Assembly (NCBI RefSeq): GCF_040373385.1
Contig: NZ_JBDXXH010000010.1
Location: 1-64,000, forward strand
Direction of reading: 5' to 3'
From: Nitratidesulfovibrio sp.
Lineage (GTDB): Bacteria > Desulfobacterota > Desulfovibrionia > Desulfovibrionales > Desulfovibrionaceae
DNA length: 64,000 nt
The notes under the pieces were generated by a model, which ran no database searches, was not told the DNA's origin, and saw nothing but the letters and a program-made list of their open reading frames with translations. Shown here one piece after another: positions 16,064 to 25,000 of this stretch (position 1 is the stretch's first letter; every line of letters begins with the position of its first letter). A program made the position numbers and the translations under genes.

Positions 16064-18109
16064 TCAGTCGAAATTGCGGTAGAACACCGCGCCGTCGCCG
16101 AAGGCGGGTTCCACCGTGGCGGCGGGAAAGCGCGGAAACAGCCGCTCCGCCGCCGCGCGGGCCTCGGCGGGTTTGGCGTAGAAGCGCGGCGGCATCAGGT
16201 AGAAGCGCAACCCCCGGTCGGGCTTCCACACCGGGGTCAGCACCACCTCGCGCTTGCCGCCGCCCTTGGCGCGCAGGGCGCGGTAGGCTTCCTCCAGTGT
16301 GGCGTGGCTTTCCAGCAGCAGGGCGCATTGGCCGCGCCGTTCCATGCCCGGTTCCATGGCCAGGGCGGGCAGGGCAAGGATGGTGTCCGAGGGCAGGCGG
16401 TTGGGGTTGGTGATGGCGGGGTTGGCCTGCATCACTGCGTCCAGTACGGTGGCGGCCCGGCCATACACGGTGTCCAGCAGGCCGAGCAGGGTTTCGCCGC
16501 GCGGCAGCACCACCAGCCCCAGCCGGGCGGACGGAGCGGTCATGGCCGTGGACGCGGCGGCACCTGTGGCCGGGTACGGCGCAACGGACGTTGCCGCCAG
16601 AGGGCGGGACGCGGTGCCCGCGCGGGTTTCCGGACTGGTCAGGCCGGGTGAAACGGGTATCCCAGGTGAGCCAGATGAACCAGATGAGCCAGACGAACCG
16701 GATGAATTGATCTGGGACCCGTCCTGCCCCGTCCCCGCGCTCATTCCCGCAACGTCTCCCTGACCGGGCACCCCCAGCAGGGCCAGCAGCGGGCGGAACA
16801 GCCCCGACGCGCCGTCGTTCGCGCCACCGTCCGTGCGGACTTCGGCGGGCGCGGCATCCTGTCCGCGTCCGGATGCCCACGGCAGGCGCATATCACCGCC
16901 GGACAGCATGCGCCCCCCCGCCAGCACGGCCCCGCCCAGCACCACTGCCGCCAGCGCGGCATAGCCCGCCACCCGCAGCAGTCCCGGCCCGGTCGCCCGG
17001 CCCGCAAAACCCGCGGGACCGGTGTCCAGCCTGCCGCCCAGCCCCGCATCGCGGCGGGCAAAGGCCAGCACCTCGCGCCAGGTCACCCGGCGGCGGTTGT
17101 TGATGAGCAGGTTCATGACCAGTTGGTGGCACAGGCGCATGATCTTGCGCGGGTAGCCGCCGGTGGCGTGGTGCACGGCCAGCAGCGCGGGCAGGGTGAA
17201 CAGCCGTTCTCCGGCGGGGCCGCCCGCCAGGCGCAGCCGGTGGCGTACCATGCGGATGGTCTCTCGCCGCGAAAGGGGGCGCAGGGGCAGGTATTCGTTG
17301 ATGCGGTCGCGAAAGTTGGGCAGCGCGGCAATGGTGTCTTCCAGTTCGCGCTGGCCGAACAGGATGATCTGGAGCAGCTTTTCGGTGTTGGTCTCGAAGT
17401 TCAGCAGCTCGCGCAGCACTTCCAGGCATTCGGGCAGCAGCTTCTGGCCTTCGTCGATGCACAGCACCACGATGCGCCCCCCTTCCTGCTGCCCCTGCTG
17501 CCCCTGCTGCCCCTGTTGTCCCAGTTGATCGGCAAGGCCGGGTTGTTCCTGCGTCAGGCGCAGCAGGGCGGTCTGGATGCGTTCCACGGCCTCGCGCCGC
17601 AGCTCGCTGCCAGGGGCAGTGCGCGGGGTGTCGGTCAGTCCTGGTGTTGGTCCTTGCGTGCCCCCCTGCGAGGGCGCGCTGCTGACCGTGATGTTCGCCG
17701 CCATGGGGCCGAAGTGGTCGGCGTCAGGGACGGCATTTGCCCCGGCGGTACCCCCCGCGTTTCTTTCCGCGTTTTTTTCCGCACCCGGCACGCCCGCGCC
17801 GCCATCCGGCCCGGCCAGCAGGTCGCACAGGTGCAGGGCAAAGGCCTCTGCACTGGCAAAGCCGGGGTCCAATATCAGGTGGGCCGTCACTTCCGGCTGT
17901 TCGGCAAAGGCGCGCAGCAGGCAGCGGCACAGGGTGCTCTTGCCGGTGCCCACCTCGCCCAGCACCACGTTCAGCCCGCGCCGCAGCCGCACGGCTATTT
18001 CCAGCCGGTGCAGGCACAGCTCGTGGCCGGGCGCGCGGTAGTACGAGAGCGGGTCTGGCGAGGTGGAAAACGGCTCGCGCGAAAGGCCCAGCAATTCAAG
18101 ATAATTCAT
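16064..18109 (-). CDS. ExeA/GspA/MshM-like AAA ATPase with LysM- and SPOR-like C-terminus
   Basis: A 681-residue membrane protein. Residues 1-330 form an ExeA-type AAA domain: FGLSREPF-like start LLGLSREPFSTSPDP, Walker A GEVGTGKSTL (about 45), Walker B IVVLCIDEGQKL, sensor QIILFGQRELE and RDRINEYLPLRPL. A membrane helix (AALAAVVLGGAVLAGG) follows near 410. Near 560-610 lies a LysM-like peptidoglycan-binding segment (LPRGETLLGLLDTVYG...ANPAITNPNRLPSDTIL). The end (about 620-681) resembles a SPOR domain (CALLLESHATLEEAYRAL, FYAKPAEARAAAERL). ExeA/MshM proteins help secretins insert through peptidoglycan, which suits the neighbouring pilus locus. Two 9-bp repeats code QQG and SSG tracts. Confidence 0.8.
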   Translation of the reverse strand: MNYLELLGLSREPFSTSPDPLSYYRAPGHELCLHRLEIAVRLRRGLNVVLGEVGTGKSTLCRCLLRAFAEQPEVTAHLILDPGFASAEAFALHLCDLLAGPDGGAGVPGAEKNAERNAGGTAGANAVPDADHFGPMAANITVSSAPSQGGTQGPTPGLTDTPRTAPGSELRREAVERIQTALLRLTQEQPGLADQLGQQGQQGQQGQQEGGRIVVLCIDEGQKLLPECLEVLRELLNFETNTEKLLQIILFGQRELEDTIAALPNFRDRINEYLPLRPLSRRETIRMVRHRLRLAGGPAGERLFTLPALLAVHHATGGYPRKIMRLCHQLVMNLLINNRRRVTWREVLAFARRDAGLGGRLDTGPAGFAGRATGPGLLRVAGYAALAAVVLGGAVLAGGRMLSGGDMRLPWASGRGQDAAPAEVRTDGGANDGASGLFRPLLALLGVPGQGDVAGMSAGTGQDGSQINSSGSSGSSGSSGSPGIPVSPGLTSPETRAGTASRPLAATSVAPYPATGAAASTAMTAPSARLGLVVLPRGETLLGLLDTVYGRAATVLDAVMQANPAITNPNRLPSDTILALPALAMEPGMERRGQCALLLESHATLEEAYRALRAKGGGKREVVLTPVWKPDRGLRFYLMPPRFYAKPAEARAAAERLFPRFPAATVEPAFGDGAVFYRNFD
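16661..16710. repeat. 9-bp tandem repeat in ExeA-like gene (linker)
   Basis: Degenerate units GAGCCAGAT / GAACCAGAT / GAGCCAGAC / GAACCGGAT in tandem; the coding strand gives Ser-Ser-Gly tripeptides in the periplasmic linker. The units nearly match those at the betaine permease N-terminus (9285-9349) although the reading strand differs. Confidence 0.85.
17484..17527. repeat. 9-bp tandem repeat inside the AAA domain of the ExeA-like gene
   Basis: CTGCTGCCC repeated about four times with one variant. The coding strand gives GQQGQQGQQ-type sequence directly ahead of the Walker B strand, i.e. inside the ATPase fold, so it must be tolerated as a surface loop. Confidence 0.85.
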
Positions 18110-18283
18110 GGCATGTCCTTGGAAGACCCGGGGAACCGTGGAAGGCTTTGGCCACGTGGGAGCCGTGGTGTCCGGTGCGGTCGCCGACCAGAACTCGTTG
18201 TCGTCATGTTCCCGGCACCGGCTGCCCGCTCGGCACCTGCTGCCCGCCCGGCGCCCGTGCATCTCGCCGAGCGCACGTCGCCA

Positions 18284-19402
18284 TCAGAAATCGTCATCCG
18301 CAAGGTCCGCCGCGCTACCCATGCGGGCCACGGGGGTTGCGTTCACCCCGGCCAGATACGGCTTGAAGCGCGGTTTGTCGGCCACGTGCACGGCGGCGTC
18401 GCGCGGCTTGATCAACCCCGCGTCCAGCAGGCGCAGAATGTCGTCGTCCAGGGTCTGCATGCCCGCGTTCTTGCCGGTTTGCAGCACGCTGGGCAGTTGG
18501 TAGGTCTTGCTTTCGCGGATCAGGTTGCGCACGGCGGGCACGCCCAGCATGATTTCCAGCGCGGCCACCCGGCCCGGCCTGTCGGCGCGCGGAAAGAGGA
18601 CCTGCGAAATGACGGCCTGCAAGGTTTCCGAAAGGCTGGTGCGGATCTGGGCCTGCATTTCGGGCGGAAACACCTCGACGATGCGGTCGATGGTCTTGGG
18701 CGCAGATATGGTGTGCACCGTGGACAGCACAAGGTGCCCGGTTTCCGCCGCCTCCAGCGCCAGGCTGATGGTTTCCAGGTCGCGCATTTCGCCCACCAGG
18801 ATGATGTCCGGGTCTTCGCGCAGGGCGCCGCGCAGGGCGGCGGCAAAGCTTTTGGTGTGTCGGCCCACCTCGCGCTGGTTTATCAGGCACCCGCGCGGCT
18901 CGTGCACGAATTCCACCGGGTCTTCGATGGTGATGATGTGGTCGCGGCGGTGGGTGTTGGCGTGGTCGATCATGGCCGCCAGCGTGGTGGACTTGCCGCT
19001 GCCGGTTGGGCCTGTCAGCAGCACGAGGCCCTTGGGCAGCATGGCCAGGTCGCGCAGCAGCGGGGGCAGGCCCAGCGACTCCACCGAGGGGATGTTGCCG
19101 GGAATTTCGCGAAATGCCGCACCCACGCCGCGTTCGTGGCGGTAGAAGTTGGCGCGGTAGCGGGCCATGCCGGGCACGGCATAGCCGAAGTCCAGGTCGC
19201 CGCTGGCGGCGAATTCGTCGCGCCGGGCCGGGGGAATGATTTCGTCCAGCATGGCCGCAAGCCCGGCGTCGTCCAGCGCGGGGTGATCCAGCCGTTGCAA
19301 CGTGCCGTGCACGCGCACCATGGGCGTGCAGCCGCTGGAAAGGTGCAGGTCCGAGCCGCCAAGCCCGTGCAGGATGTGGAAGAACTGGTCGATGCGTGCC
19401 AT
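18284..19402 (-). CDS. pilT: Type IV pilus retraction ATPase PilT
   Basis: A 372-residue cytoplasmic hexameric ATPase. Features in order: N-terminal GGSDLHLSSG (PAS-like domain), Walker A TGPTGSGKST (about 135), Asp box IITIEDPVEFVH, RGALREDPDIILVGEMRDLET (Walker B), HLVLSTVHT (His box), and AVRNLIRESK, the close match to the PilT-specific AIRNLIRE signature needed for retraction. That signature separates it from assembly ATPases. The ATG at 19402 has AAGGA upstream; the next ATPase gene (ExeA-like) starts 174 bp downstream. It is divergent from the prepilin peptidase gene. Confidence 0.9.
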   Translation of the reverse strand: MARIDQFFHILHGLGGSDLHLSSGCTPMVRVHGTLQRLDHPALDDAGLAAMLDEIIPPARRDEFAASGDLDFGYAVPGMARYRANFYRHERGVGAAFREIPGNIPSVESLGLPPLLRDLAMLPKGLVLLTGPTGSGKSTTLAAMIDHANTHRRDHIITIEDPVEFVHEPRGCLINQREVGRHTKSFAAALRGALREDPDIILVGEMRDLETISLALEAAETGHLVLSTVHTISAPKTIDRIVEVFPPEMQAQIRTSLSETLQAVISQVLFPRADRPGRVAALEIMLGVPAVRNLIRESKTYQLPSVLQTGKNAGMQTLDDDILRLLDAGLIKPRDAAVHVADKPRFKPYLAGVNATPVARMGSAADLADDDF

Positions 19403-19592
19403 GCGTGGTTCCTTGCGCCGCACGGGCGGCGGTGGGGGATGTGCCTTCGGTTGGGGCGGGCCGGATGCCGCCTTTCAGGCTGGCCCGATCCTATGCGGAT
19501 GGGCGGAATAATCAAGTATCGTATACTAATGGCGTGTCGCGGCCCCTTCTGCTAGAAGTCGCTTGCGCAACGCAGAAGAAGGAGCCGCCGCC

Positions 19593-20396
19593 ATGCCGTA
19601 CACCGACCCCACCGTCTTTCCGTGGCTTGCGCTGGTGCTTGGCCTTGTGCTTGGCAGCTTCTACAACGTGTGCATCCATCGCGCCATCGAGGGGCAGTCG
19701 CTGCTGTGGCCGCCGTCGCACTGCCCGCACTGCGCGGCGCGCCTGCGCCCGTGGCATCTGGTGCCCATTCTCAGCTACCTTGCCTTGCGCGGGCGCTGCC
19801 ATGCCTGCGGCCAGCGCATCAGCCCGCGCTATCCCATTGTCGAGGCCGCGTCCGGCCTGCTGGCCCTGCTGCTGGCGTTGCGCTTTGGCGCCACGTGGCC
19901 CTTCGCCGTGTACATGGTGTTCGGCGGGGCGCTGCTGGTGGCCTCGTTCATCGACTTCGAAACGTTCATCCTGCCCGACGTCATCATCCTGACCGGTGCC
20001 GTGGCCGCCCCGGTGGCCGCCATACTGCTGCTGGACATGCCCCTGGCCGACAGCCTGATCGGCGCGGTGGCGGGGGGCGGCACGTTCTGGCTGGTGCTGG
20101 CGGGCTTCAAGCGGGTGCGCGGCATAGACGGCATGGGCCTTGGCGACGTGAAGCTTATGGCGCTCATTGGCGGGCTGTGCGGCTGGCAGGCCCTGCCCGT
20201 GGTCACGCTGCTGGCGGGCCTTCTGGCCCTGCTGGCCGCCGTGTGGTTTCTGCGCCGCCGCGAAGTGGGGCAGTCCGCGCGCGAGGTGGCCATTCCCTTC
20301 GGCCCGTTCCTCAGCCTGGGCGCGGTGGTGTACATGCTGTACGGCCCGGCGCTGGTGCGCTGGTGGTTCGGGGTTGTTACCGGCAAGCCGATCTAG
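19593..20396 (+). CDS. pilD: Prepilin peptidase / N-methyltransferase
   Basis: A 267-residue integral membrane aspartic protease of the PilD/GspO family. The N-terminus has LVLGLVLGSFYNVCIHR, followed by two CxxC pairs (CPHC near 45, CHAC near 70) of the zinc-binding methyltransferase domain and ISPRYPIVE. The two catalytic aspartates lie in ASFIDFETFILPD and GMGLGDVKLMALIGG. It cleaves prepilin leaders after Gly and methylates the new N-terminal Phe; the substrates are the pilins encoded on the opposite strand in this locus. The ATG at 19593 has AAGGAG eight bases upstream; an upstream in-frame TTG was rejected. Confidence 0.92.
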   Translation: MPYTDPTVFPWLALVLGLVLGSFYNVCIHRAIEGQSLLWPPSHCPHCAARLRPWHLVPILSYLALRGRCHACGQRISPRYPIVEAASGLLALLLALRFGATWPFAVYMVFGGALLVASFIDFETFILPDVIILTGAVAAPVAAILLLDMPLADSLIGAVAGGGTFWLVLAGFKRVRGIDGMGLGDVKLMALIGGLCGWQALPVVTLLAGLLALLAAVWFLRRREVGQSAREVAIPFGPFLSLGAVVYMLYGPALVRWWFGVVTGKPI

Positions 20397-20408
20397 AACC
20401 GTTCTGAT

Positions 20409-20476
20409 TTGGAAACAGCCCCAGCCCGCAGCCATCCTTTTTGCAACGGGCGAAAAGACAAGTTGGAAACAGCCCC
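20409..20476. repeat. 14-bp direct repeat flanking a 40-bp spacer
   Basis: TTGGAAACAGCCCC occurs at 20409-20422 and again at 20463-20476, between the convergent prepilin peptidase and lytic transglycosylase genes. The second copy touches the stop codon of the latter. Confidence 0.9.
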
Positions 20477-21204
20477 TACTGCGAAAGCCGCGCATAGGTG
20501 TCCATCACCTTGGTCACGTACTGCTGCGTTTCCGGTATGGGCGGAATGCCGCCGTGCTTCGCCACCCGTTCCGGCCCGGCGTTGTAGGCGGCCAGCGCCA
20601 GCGGCAGCTCGCCGAAGCGGTCCATGAGCGATTTCAGGTAGCGCACGCCGCCCTCCACGTTGGCGTCGGCGTCGAACGGCGCGGAAACCCCCAGGTCGCG
20701 CTGGGTGCCGGGCATGATCTGCATCAGCCCTTGCGCCCCGGCGGGTGAAACGGCAGTGGGGTCGTAGTTCGATTCCACGGCGATTACCGCTTCCACCAGT
20801 TTGGGGTCCACGCCGTGGCGCGCGCCGTGCCGGGCGGCCAGCCCCTTTATGCCCACCGGCCCCACGGCCTTTACCAGTTCCTGCACCTTGAACCGCCCGA
20901 ACACCCGGTAGCGCGTGTCGCCCTTTGGCTTGTCGGTAAGGTGCACCACGCCGTCCTCGTCCACATAGCGGTAGATGGTGACGATCTCTCCGGCGGGCGC
21001 GGCGGCGGCGGGGCGGACATGCCACCCGCACGCACCGAAGGGCGCGGCCATGGCCAGCGTCAGCGCCGCCGCCAGCAGGGCCACGCGGCCCCGCCCGCGC
21101 CATCTAAGGGGCGTGGCCGATGTGGGCTCCTTGGTGTACGGTACTCCATGGGGGCCGGGTGCCGGAACGGGCATCGAGCGGGGCCTGAATGTCATGTGAT
21201 GCAT
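20476..21204 (-). CDS. Secreted lytic transglycosylase with DUF4124 domain
   Basis: About 242 residues. A hydrophobic segment (VALLAAALTLAMAAPFG, about 45-60) is the export signal. A DUF4124 motif follows (YRYVDEDGVVHLTDKP). The SLT catalytic domain has the catalytic Glu in AVIAVESNYDPTAVS, then AGAQGLMQIMPGT and ALAAYNAGPERV. It cleaves peptidoglycan glycan strands in the periplasm; such enzymes often open the wall for pili or secretion machines, which fits its position in the pilus locus. The start is uncertain: ATG codons at 21204, 21195 and 21174 are all possible and none has a good ribosome site. Confidence 0.85.
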   Translation of the reverse strand: MHHMTFRPRSMPVPAPGPHGVPYTKEPTSATPLRWRGRGRVALLAAALTLAMAAPFGACGWHVRPAAAAPAGEIVTIYRYVDEDGVVHLTDKPKGDTRYRVFGRFKVQELVKAVGPVGIKGLAARHGARHGVDPKLVEAVIAVESNYDPTAVSPAGAQGLMQIMPGTQRDLGVSAPFDADANVEGGVRYLKSLMDRFGELPLALAAYNAGPERVAKHGGIPPIPETQQYVTKVMDTYARLSQ

Positions 21205-21215
21205 GGGAGGTACCG

Positions 21216-21875
21216 ATGTTCTCACTGCGTAGGCCGGGTGCGCCGCTGGCGGCATTGCTGGTGGCCGGGTTGCTGGTTGCGCCGGGCGTGGCCCTTGGCG
21301 GCAAGGTCTACATCTGGACCGACGAAAAGGGCGTGAAGCATATTACCGACAAGCCACCGGTGCAGGCCCCCGCCGACATGAAAAGCCTTTCCGCAACGCC
21401 CAACGAAGCGCGGCCCGGCGCCCCGGACACCTCCAACGCCCCCGCCCAGAGTGAAGACGGCGTGCATGTTGTGGACGGCGTACTGATGAAGCCGGACGGT
21501 CAGCCCGTGCGGGGGCCGGACGGCCAGCCCGTGCATGTCGGTCCCGATGGCCAGCCCCTGCAACCCGGTCAATTTGGCCAACCGGGCCAACTGGGCGTCG
21601 GCGCCGACGGACAGTTGCCGCCATCCATCCAGTCCGCACCGGACCCCAAGGCGCAGGAGCGCGAGGCCCTGCAACACCGCCTGGAGGAACTCCAGAAGGA
21701 AAAAGAGGCCTACGACCTCGACAACCGGCGCGCCCGCGCCAAGGGCGATGGCTACGCCAAGCAGCGTTCGCGCTACCACCAGAACGAGGTGGAAGGTCGC
21801 ATCAACGAGGTGGAAAGCCGCCTCAAGCTGCTGGACGCGGACGGCGAATCCTCCGCTGGCGAAGGCGGGCAGTAG
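21216..21875 (+). CDS. DUF4124-domain periplasmic protein with coiled coil
   Basis: A 219-residue exported protein. After a signal peptide (LAALLVAGLLVAPGVALG) comes a DUF4124 domain (KVYIWTDEKGVKHITDKPP). A PDGQPV repeat tract follows (three PDGQP units, then QPGQFGQPGQLG), and the C-terminal 65 residues are charged helix (REALQHRLEELQKEKEAYD...), probably a coiled coil. DUF4124 proteins are periplasmic with no assigned biochemical role. It is divergent from, and shares the DUF4124 domain with, the lytic transglycosylase gene; the ATG at 21216 follows GGGAGG. The terminator at 21917 ends the transcript. Confidence 0.8.
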   Translation: MFSLRRPGAPLAALLVAGLLVAPGVALGGKVYIWTDEKGVKHITDKPPVQAPADMKSLSATPNEARPGAPDTSNAPAQSEDGVHVVDGVLMKPDGQPVRGPDGQPVHVGPDGQPLQPGQFGQPGQLGVGADGQLPPSIQSAPDPKAQEREALQHRLEELQKEKEAYDLDNRRARAKGDGYAKQRSRYHQNEVEGRINEVESRLKLLDADGESSAGEGGQ

Positions 21876-21916
21876 ACCGTCCGTCTCCTTCTCTTGCCAT
21901 TTCCATCGACATGCCC

Positions 21917-21956
21917 ACGCGCTTCCCGAAACCTCGGGGGGCGCGTTTGTCTTTTT
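21917..21956 (+). terminator. Rho-independent terminator of DUF4124 gene
   Basis: ACGCGCTTCCCGA pairs with TCGGGGGGCGCGT (two G-T pairs), loop AACC, followed by TTTGTCTTTTT. Confidence 0.85.
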
Positions 21957-22013
21957 GCGCTGACAGGGTCCGTGCGCCCAGCCGTGCGCCCACGGCCCCC
22001 TGTACGCCTGCGC

Positions 22014-25000
22014 CTACTGCTGGATGGGCGGCAGAAAGCCCTTGCCGCCGCGCAGGTCCAACTGCAAGCCGAAATCGTCGAAGTAGAAATTGTCGCCCGT
22101 GGGTCCGCTGGTGACGATGGATATGCCTTCCTGCGGCGTGTAGTTCGGGTTGCTGGCGTCGTACGTGGGCGAGAGCAGGTTGGTGCTGCGCACTATGGTG
22201 TTGGTCAGGTTGGTGCTGTCCAGGCGTTCGCCCAGCGATGTCACGCCGGAAACGCCGGTGTTCACCCCGTCCCACTGCACCATCGAGAAATAGTCGGTGG
22301 ATGATGTCCACTGCTCGTAGTCGTCGGGTATCCAGTTCAGCTTGCCGTCTGTGGTGGTGATGCGCGGGTTCCGGATGCGCTGGCTGGTGGTATACGAGGT
22401 GTTGGCGCCCGGCGAGGCGGGGTTGTAGGGCGTGGCGTCGCCCGTGGTCGAACTGCTGGTGTTGTTGTCCCCGTAGTACACCCGGATGAAGTTGGTCTTG
22501 CTGCCCACACCCGTGGTGTTGATCACCGCGTGCTGCACGTTGTCCACCCTGATGGCCTGCCCGCTGCCAAAGCTGCCGCTGGTGCCGGTATCCACGTTGG
22601 TCAGCACCAGCGTGCCCTGCGCGGTGCCGGACGCCCAGTCGCCGCTGGTGACGATGGGCTGGCCGATGACACGTGCCTTGGCACCGCTGGTGGTGGTTAT
22701 CTCGTCGCCGTAATTGATGCGCAGGGTGCCGCCCGAGCCGCTGGCACCGCCGCCATTGCGGAAGGATATTTCTTGTCCTTCCACCAGGCGCACCAGCAGG
22801 GAAGACCAGTCCTTCAGGCTGTAGGTCGGTCCGCTGCTGTTGTAGGTGATGATGCCGGATGACTGGCCCAGCAGCTTGTAGGCCAGCCAGTTGAAATTCC
22901 CGTTGCGCCGTTCCCACAGCAGGATGGCCGGGCGCGAGAGTCTGCTGCGTTCCCGGGTTAACCAGCCACTGGTGGTGATGGTCTGGTCCGAAGTGGTGAA
23001 CAGCGGGCCGGGGTCGCTGACGCTGTTGTAGCCCGGAATGAGCGAGGACGGAATGTCTCCGGGCAGGTACCACGAACCCCAGCCAAAAATGATGACGTAA
23101 TCCTGCTCCAGTCGAAACCGCACCAACGACAGGCCGAACCCGTCAAGGTCGCTGGCGCCGTTGTTGCGCCCCCGGAACAGCACCCCGCCGAAGTACTGGC
23201 CTTCCGTGCTCTGGCTGGCCACCTGCGTCTTGAATTGCAAATCGTAACTGGAGTTGCCTTCCGTATCCAGCCAGCCCCGCGCAAGGTTCACGTTGGTGGC
23301 GCCCCAGTTGAAGAACAGCGTGCTCCACTGGTTGCTGCCGGTGAACCACGAAAACAGGTTGCCAATGGCGGATGTGGCCGCCGTGAGCATGCCGGTCACA
23401 TGCAATGCACCACTGGATATGGCGTGCGACCCCAACTGCCCTTCGTCGGAACCGCCCGTGAACCATGCGTTCAGGTTGTCGAAGGTATCCTGATACTGTT
23501 CCTTGCTGAAGTTGCCGCCGCCCAATATCCATCCGATGGGCACGTTGTAGACCACCTCGCGCGTGGTGCCGCTGGCGGCGGTTCCCGTGGAATGCAGGCG
23601 CAGGTACGCTTCCAGCGTGATTTCCGCCGAGGAGGAAAGCACGATGTTCGACCATGTTATGCCCTGTCCCTCCACCAGCCGCACGTCTTCCAGCGTGCTG
23701 CCCGACTTGCGGCGATATACGTACGAAACGCGACCGGTGTGGCCGTTGGTGGTATCGCGGATGGTGAACATGCCGTTCACGTCCGGAAAGGCTGCGGCGT
23801 GGCTGGCGACAAGGGTAAGGTTGCCGCGCTCGGTCACCGTGGCGCTGGCGCTGGGGTTGGCGGTCAGGTACACGTCGGTGCCGGTGGGCACGTTGCCGGT
23901 GGTGCCGGTAAGGGTGAAGGTGACGGTATCGCCTGAAATGCCGATGCTGCTGTACGCGTACATGGTAGACCCGGTGCCTATGCGCAACCGCCCGGCCTGG
24001 CCGGATGGCAGTGCCGGCGGAGTGCCGTAGGCCTTGGTGGTAAGCGAGGTGCCGCTTTTGCTGGTCACCTCGTACCAGTAGGGTTCCACCTCCAGGGTGA
24101 ACGACCCTGCGTTGCCTGTGAAGGTGTAGGTGGAGCCGTCCATGGTTTCCAGCAGGTCCTTGCGGGCCTGCTCGTCGCCTGCCGCAAGAAACATGCTGCC
24201 CGCCGCGCCAAAGCCCGATTCCGCAAGGTAGTAGGCCTGGTCGCCCTGCACGGCGGCAATTTCGCCCATCATGGACCCGGTCATCATGGGCAGCATGGTG
24301 GCGGCCAGCACGGAAAAGGCGACAATGGTGACAATGGCGCTCAGCAGCACGGCCCCGCGCTGCCCGGCGTTGCTGGCGATGCCCGTGCCGTATCGGGCAG
24401 TACCCATGGCGGTGCCGATGGCCGCCTGCGCGGCGGCGCGGCCCCTGCGCAGGGCGCGGCTCGCCACCGCCACCAGCAGCACGGAAAGCACCACGCAGGC
24501 CGCCAGCCAGCCGGGGGCATGTACGGCCATGCCCGCCAGCGCGGCCACGGGTGTCAGCACGGCCAGGGTTGCCGCGCGCAGCGGCTCGTGCGCGGCGATC
24601 ACGCGGGCCATGTCCGGCCCCACGGCGTAATAGGCGCGCACCAGCGCCCGCCCGCCATCCCATGGCAGCAGCAACCTGTCGCGAAATTCTCGCAGTTGCA
24701 CCACCACGGGGTGGCCGCCATCGCCCGCCGCCGCCGTGGCCACGAAGCATACGTCGTAGCGGGCCAGCGATGGGGGGCTTACGTCTTCGGTGTTGCCGCC
24801 CCGGTTTTCGTTGTTGCGGGGCACGATGCGGTTGGTGAAGGTGCGGGTGGTGCCGCCCGGCGCGGTAAGGGTAAACGTGACGTCGATGGCCGCGAGCAGG
24901 CGCGAATCCGTATCGGACGCCCAGGAATTGGCGGAGGTCAGGTTGATGCTGTCTTCCTGCTGGCGCAGGTAGGCAAGGCTGAAGGCGGTCACGTTGTCGA

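Noticed and set aside
15617..16880. Open frames over the spacer between the PhoH and ExeA-like genes
   Set aside because: Composition is Arg/Pro/Ala-rich with no recognisable motif and no ribosome site.
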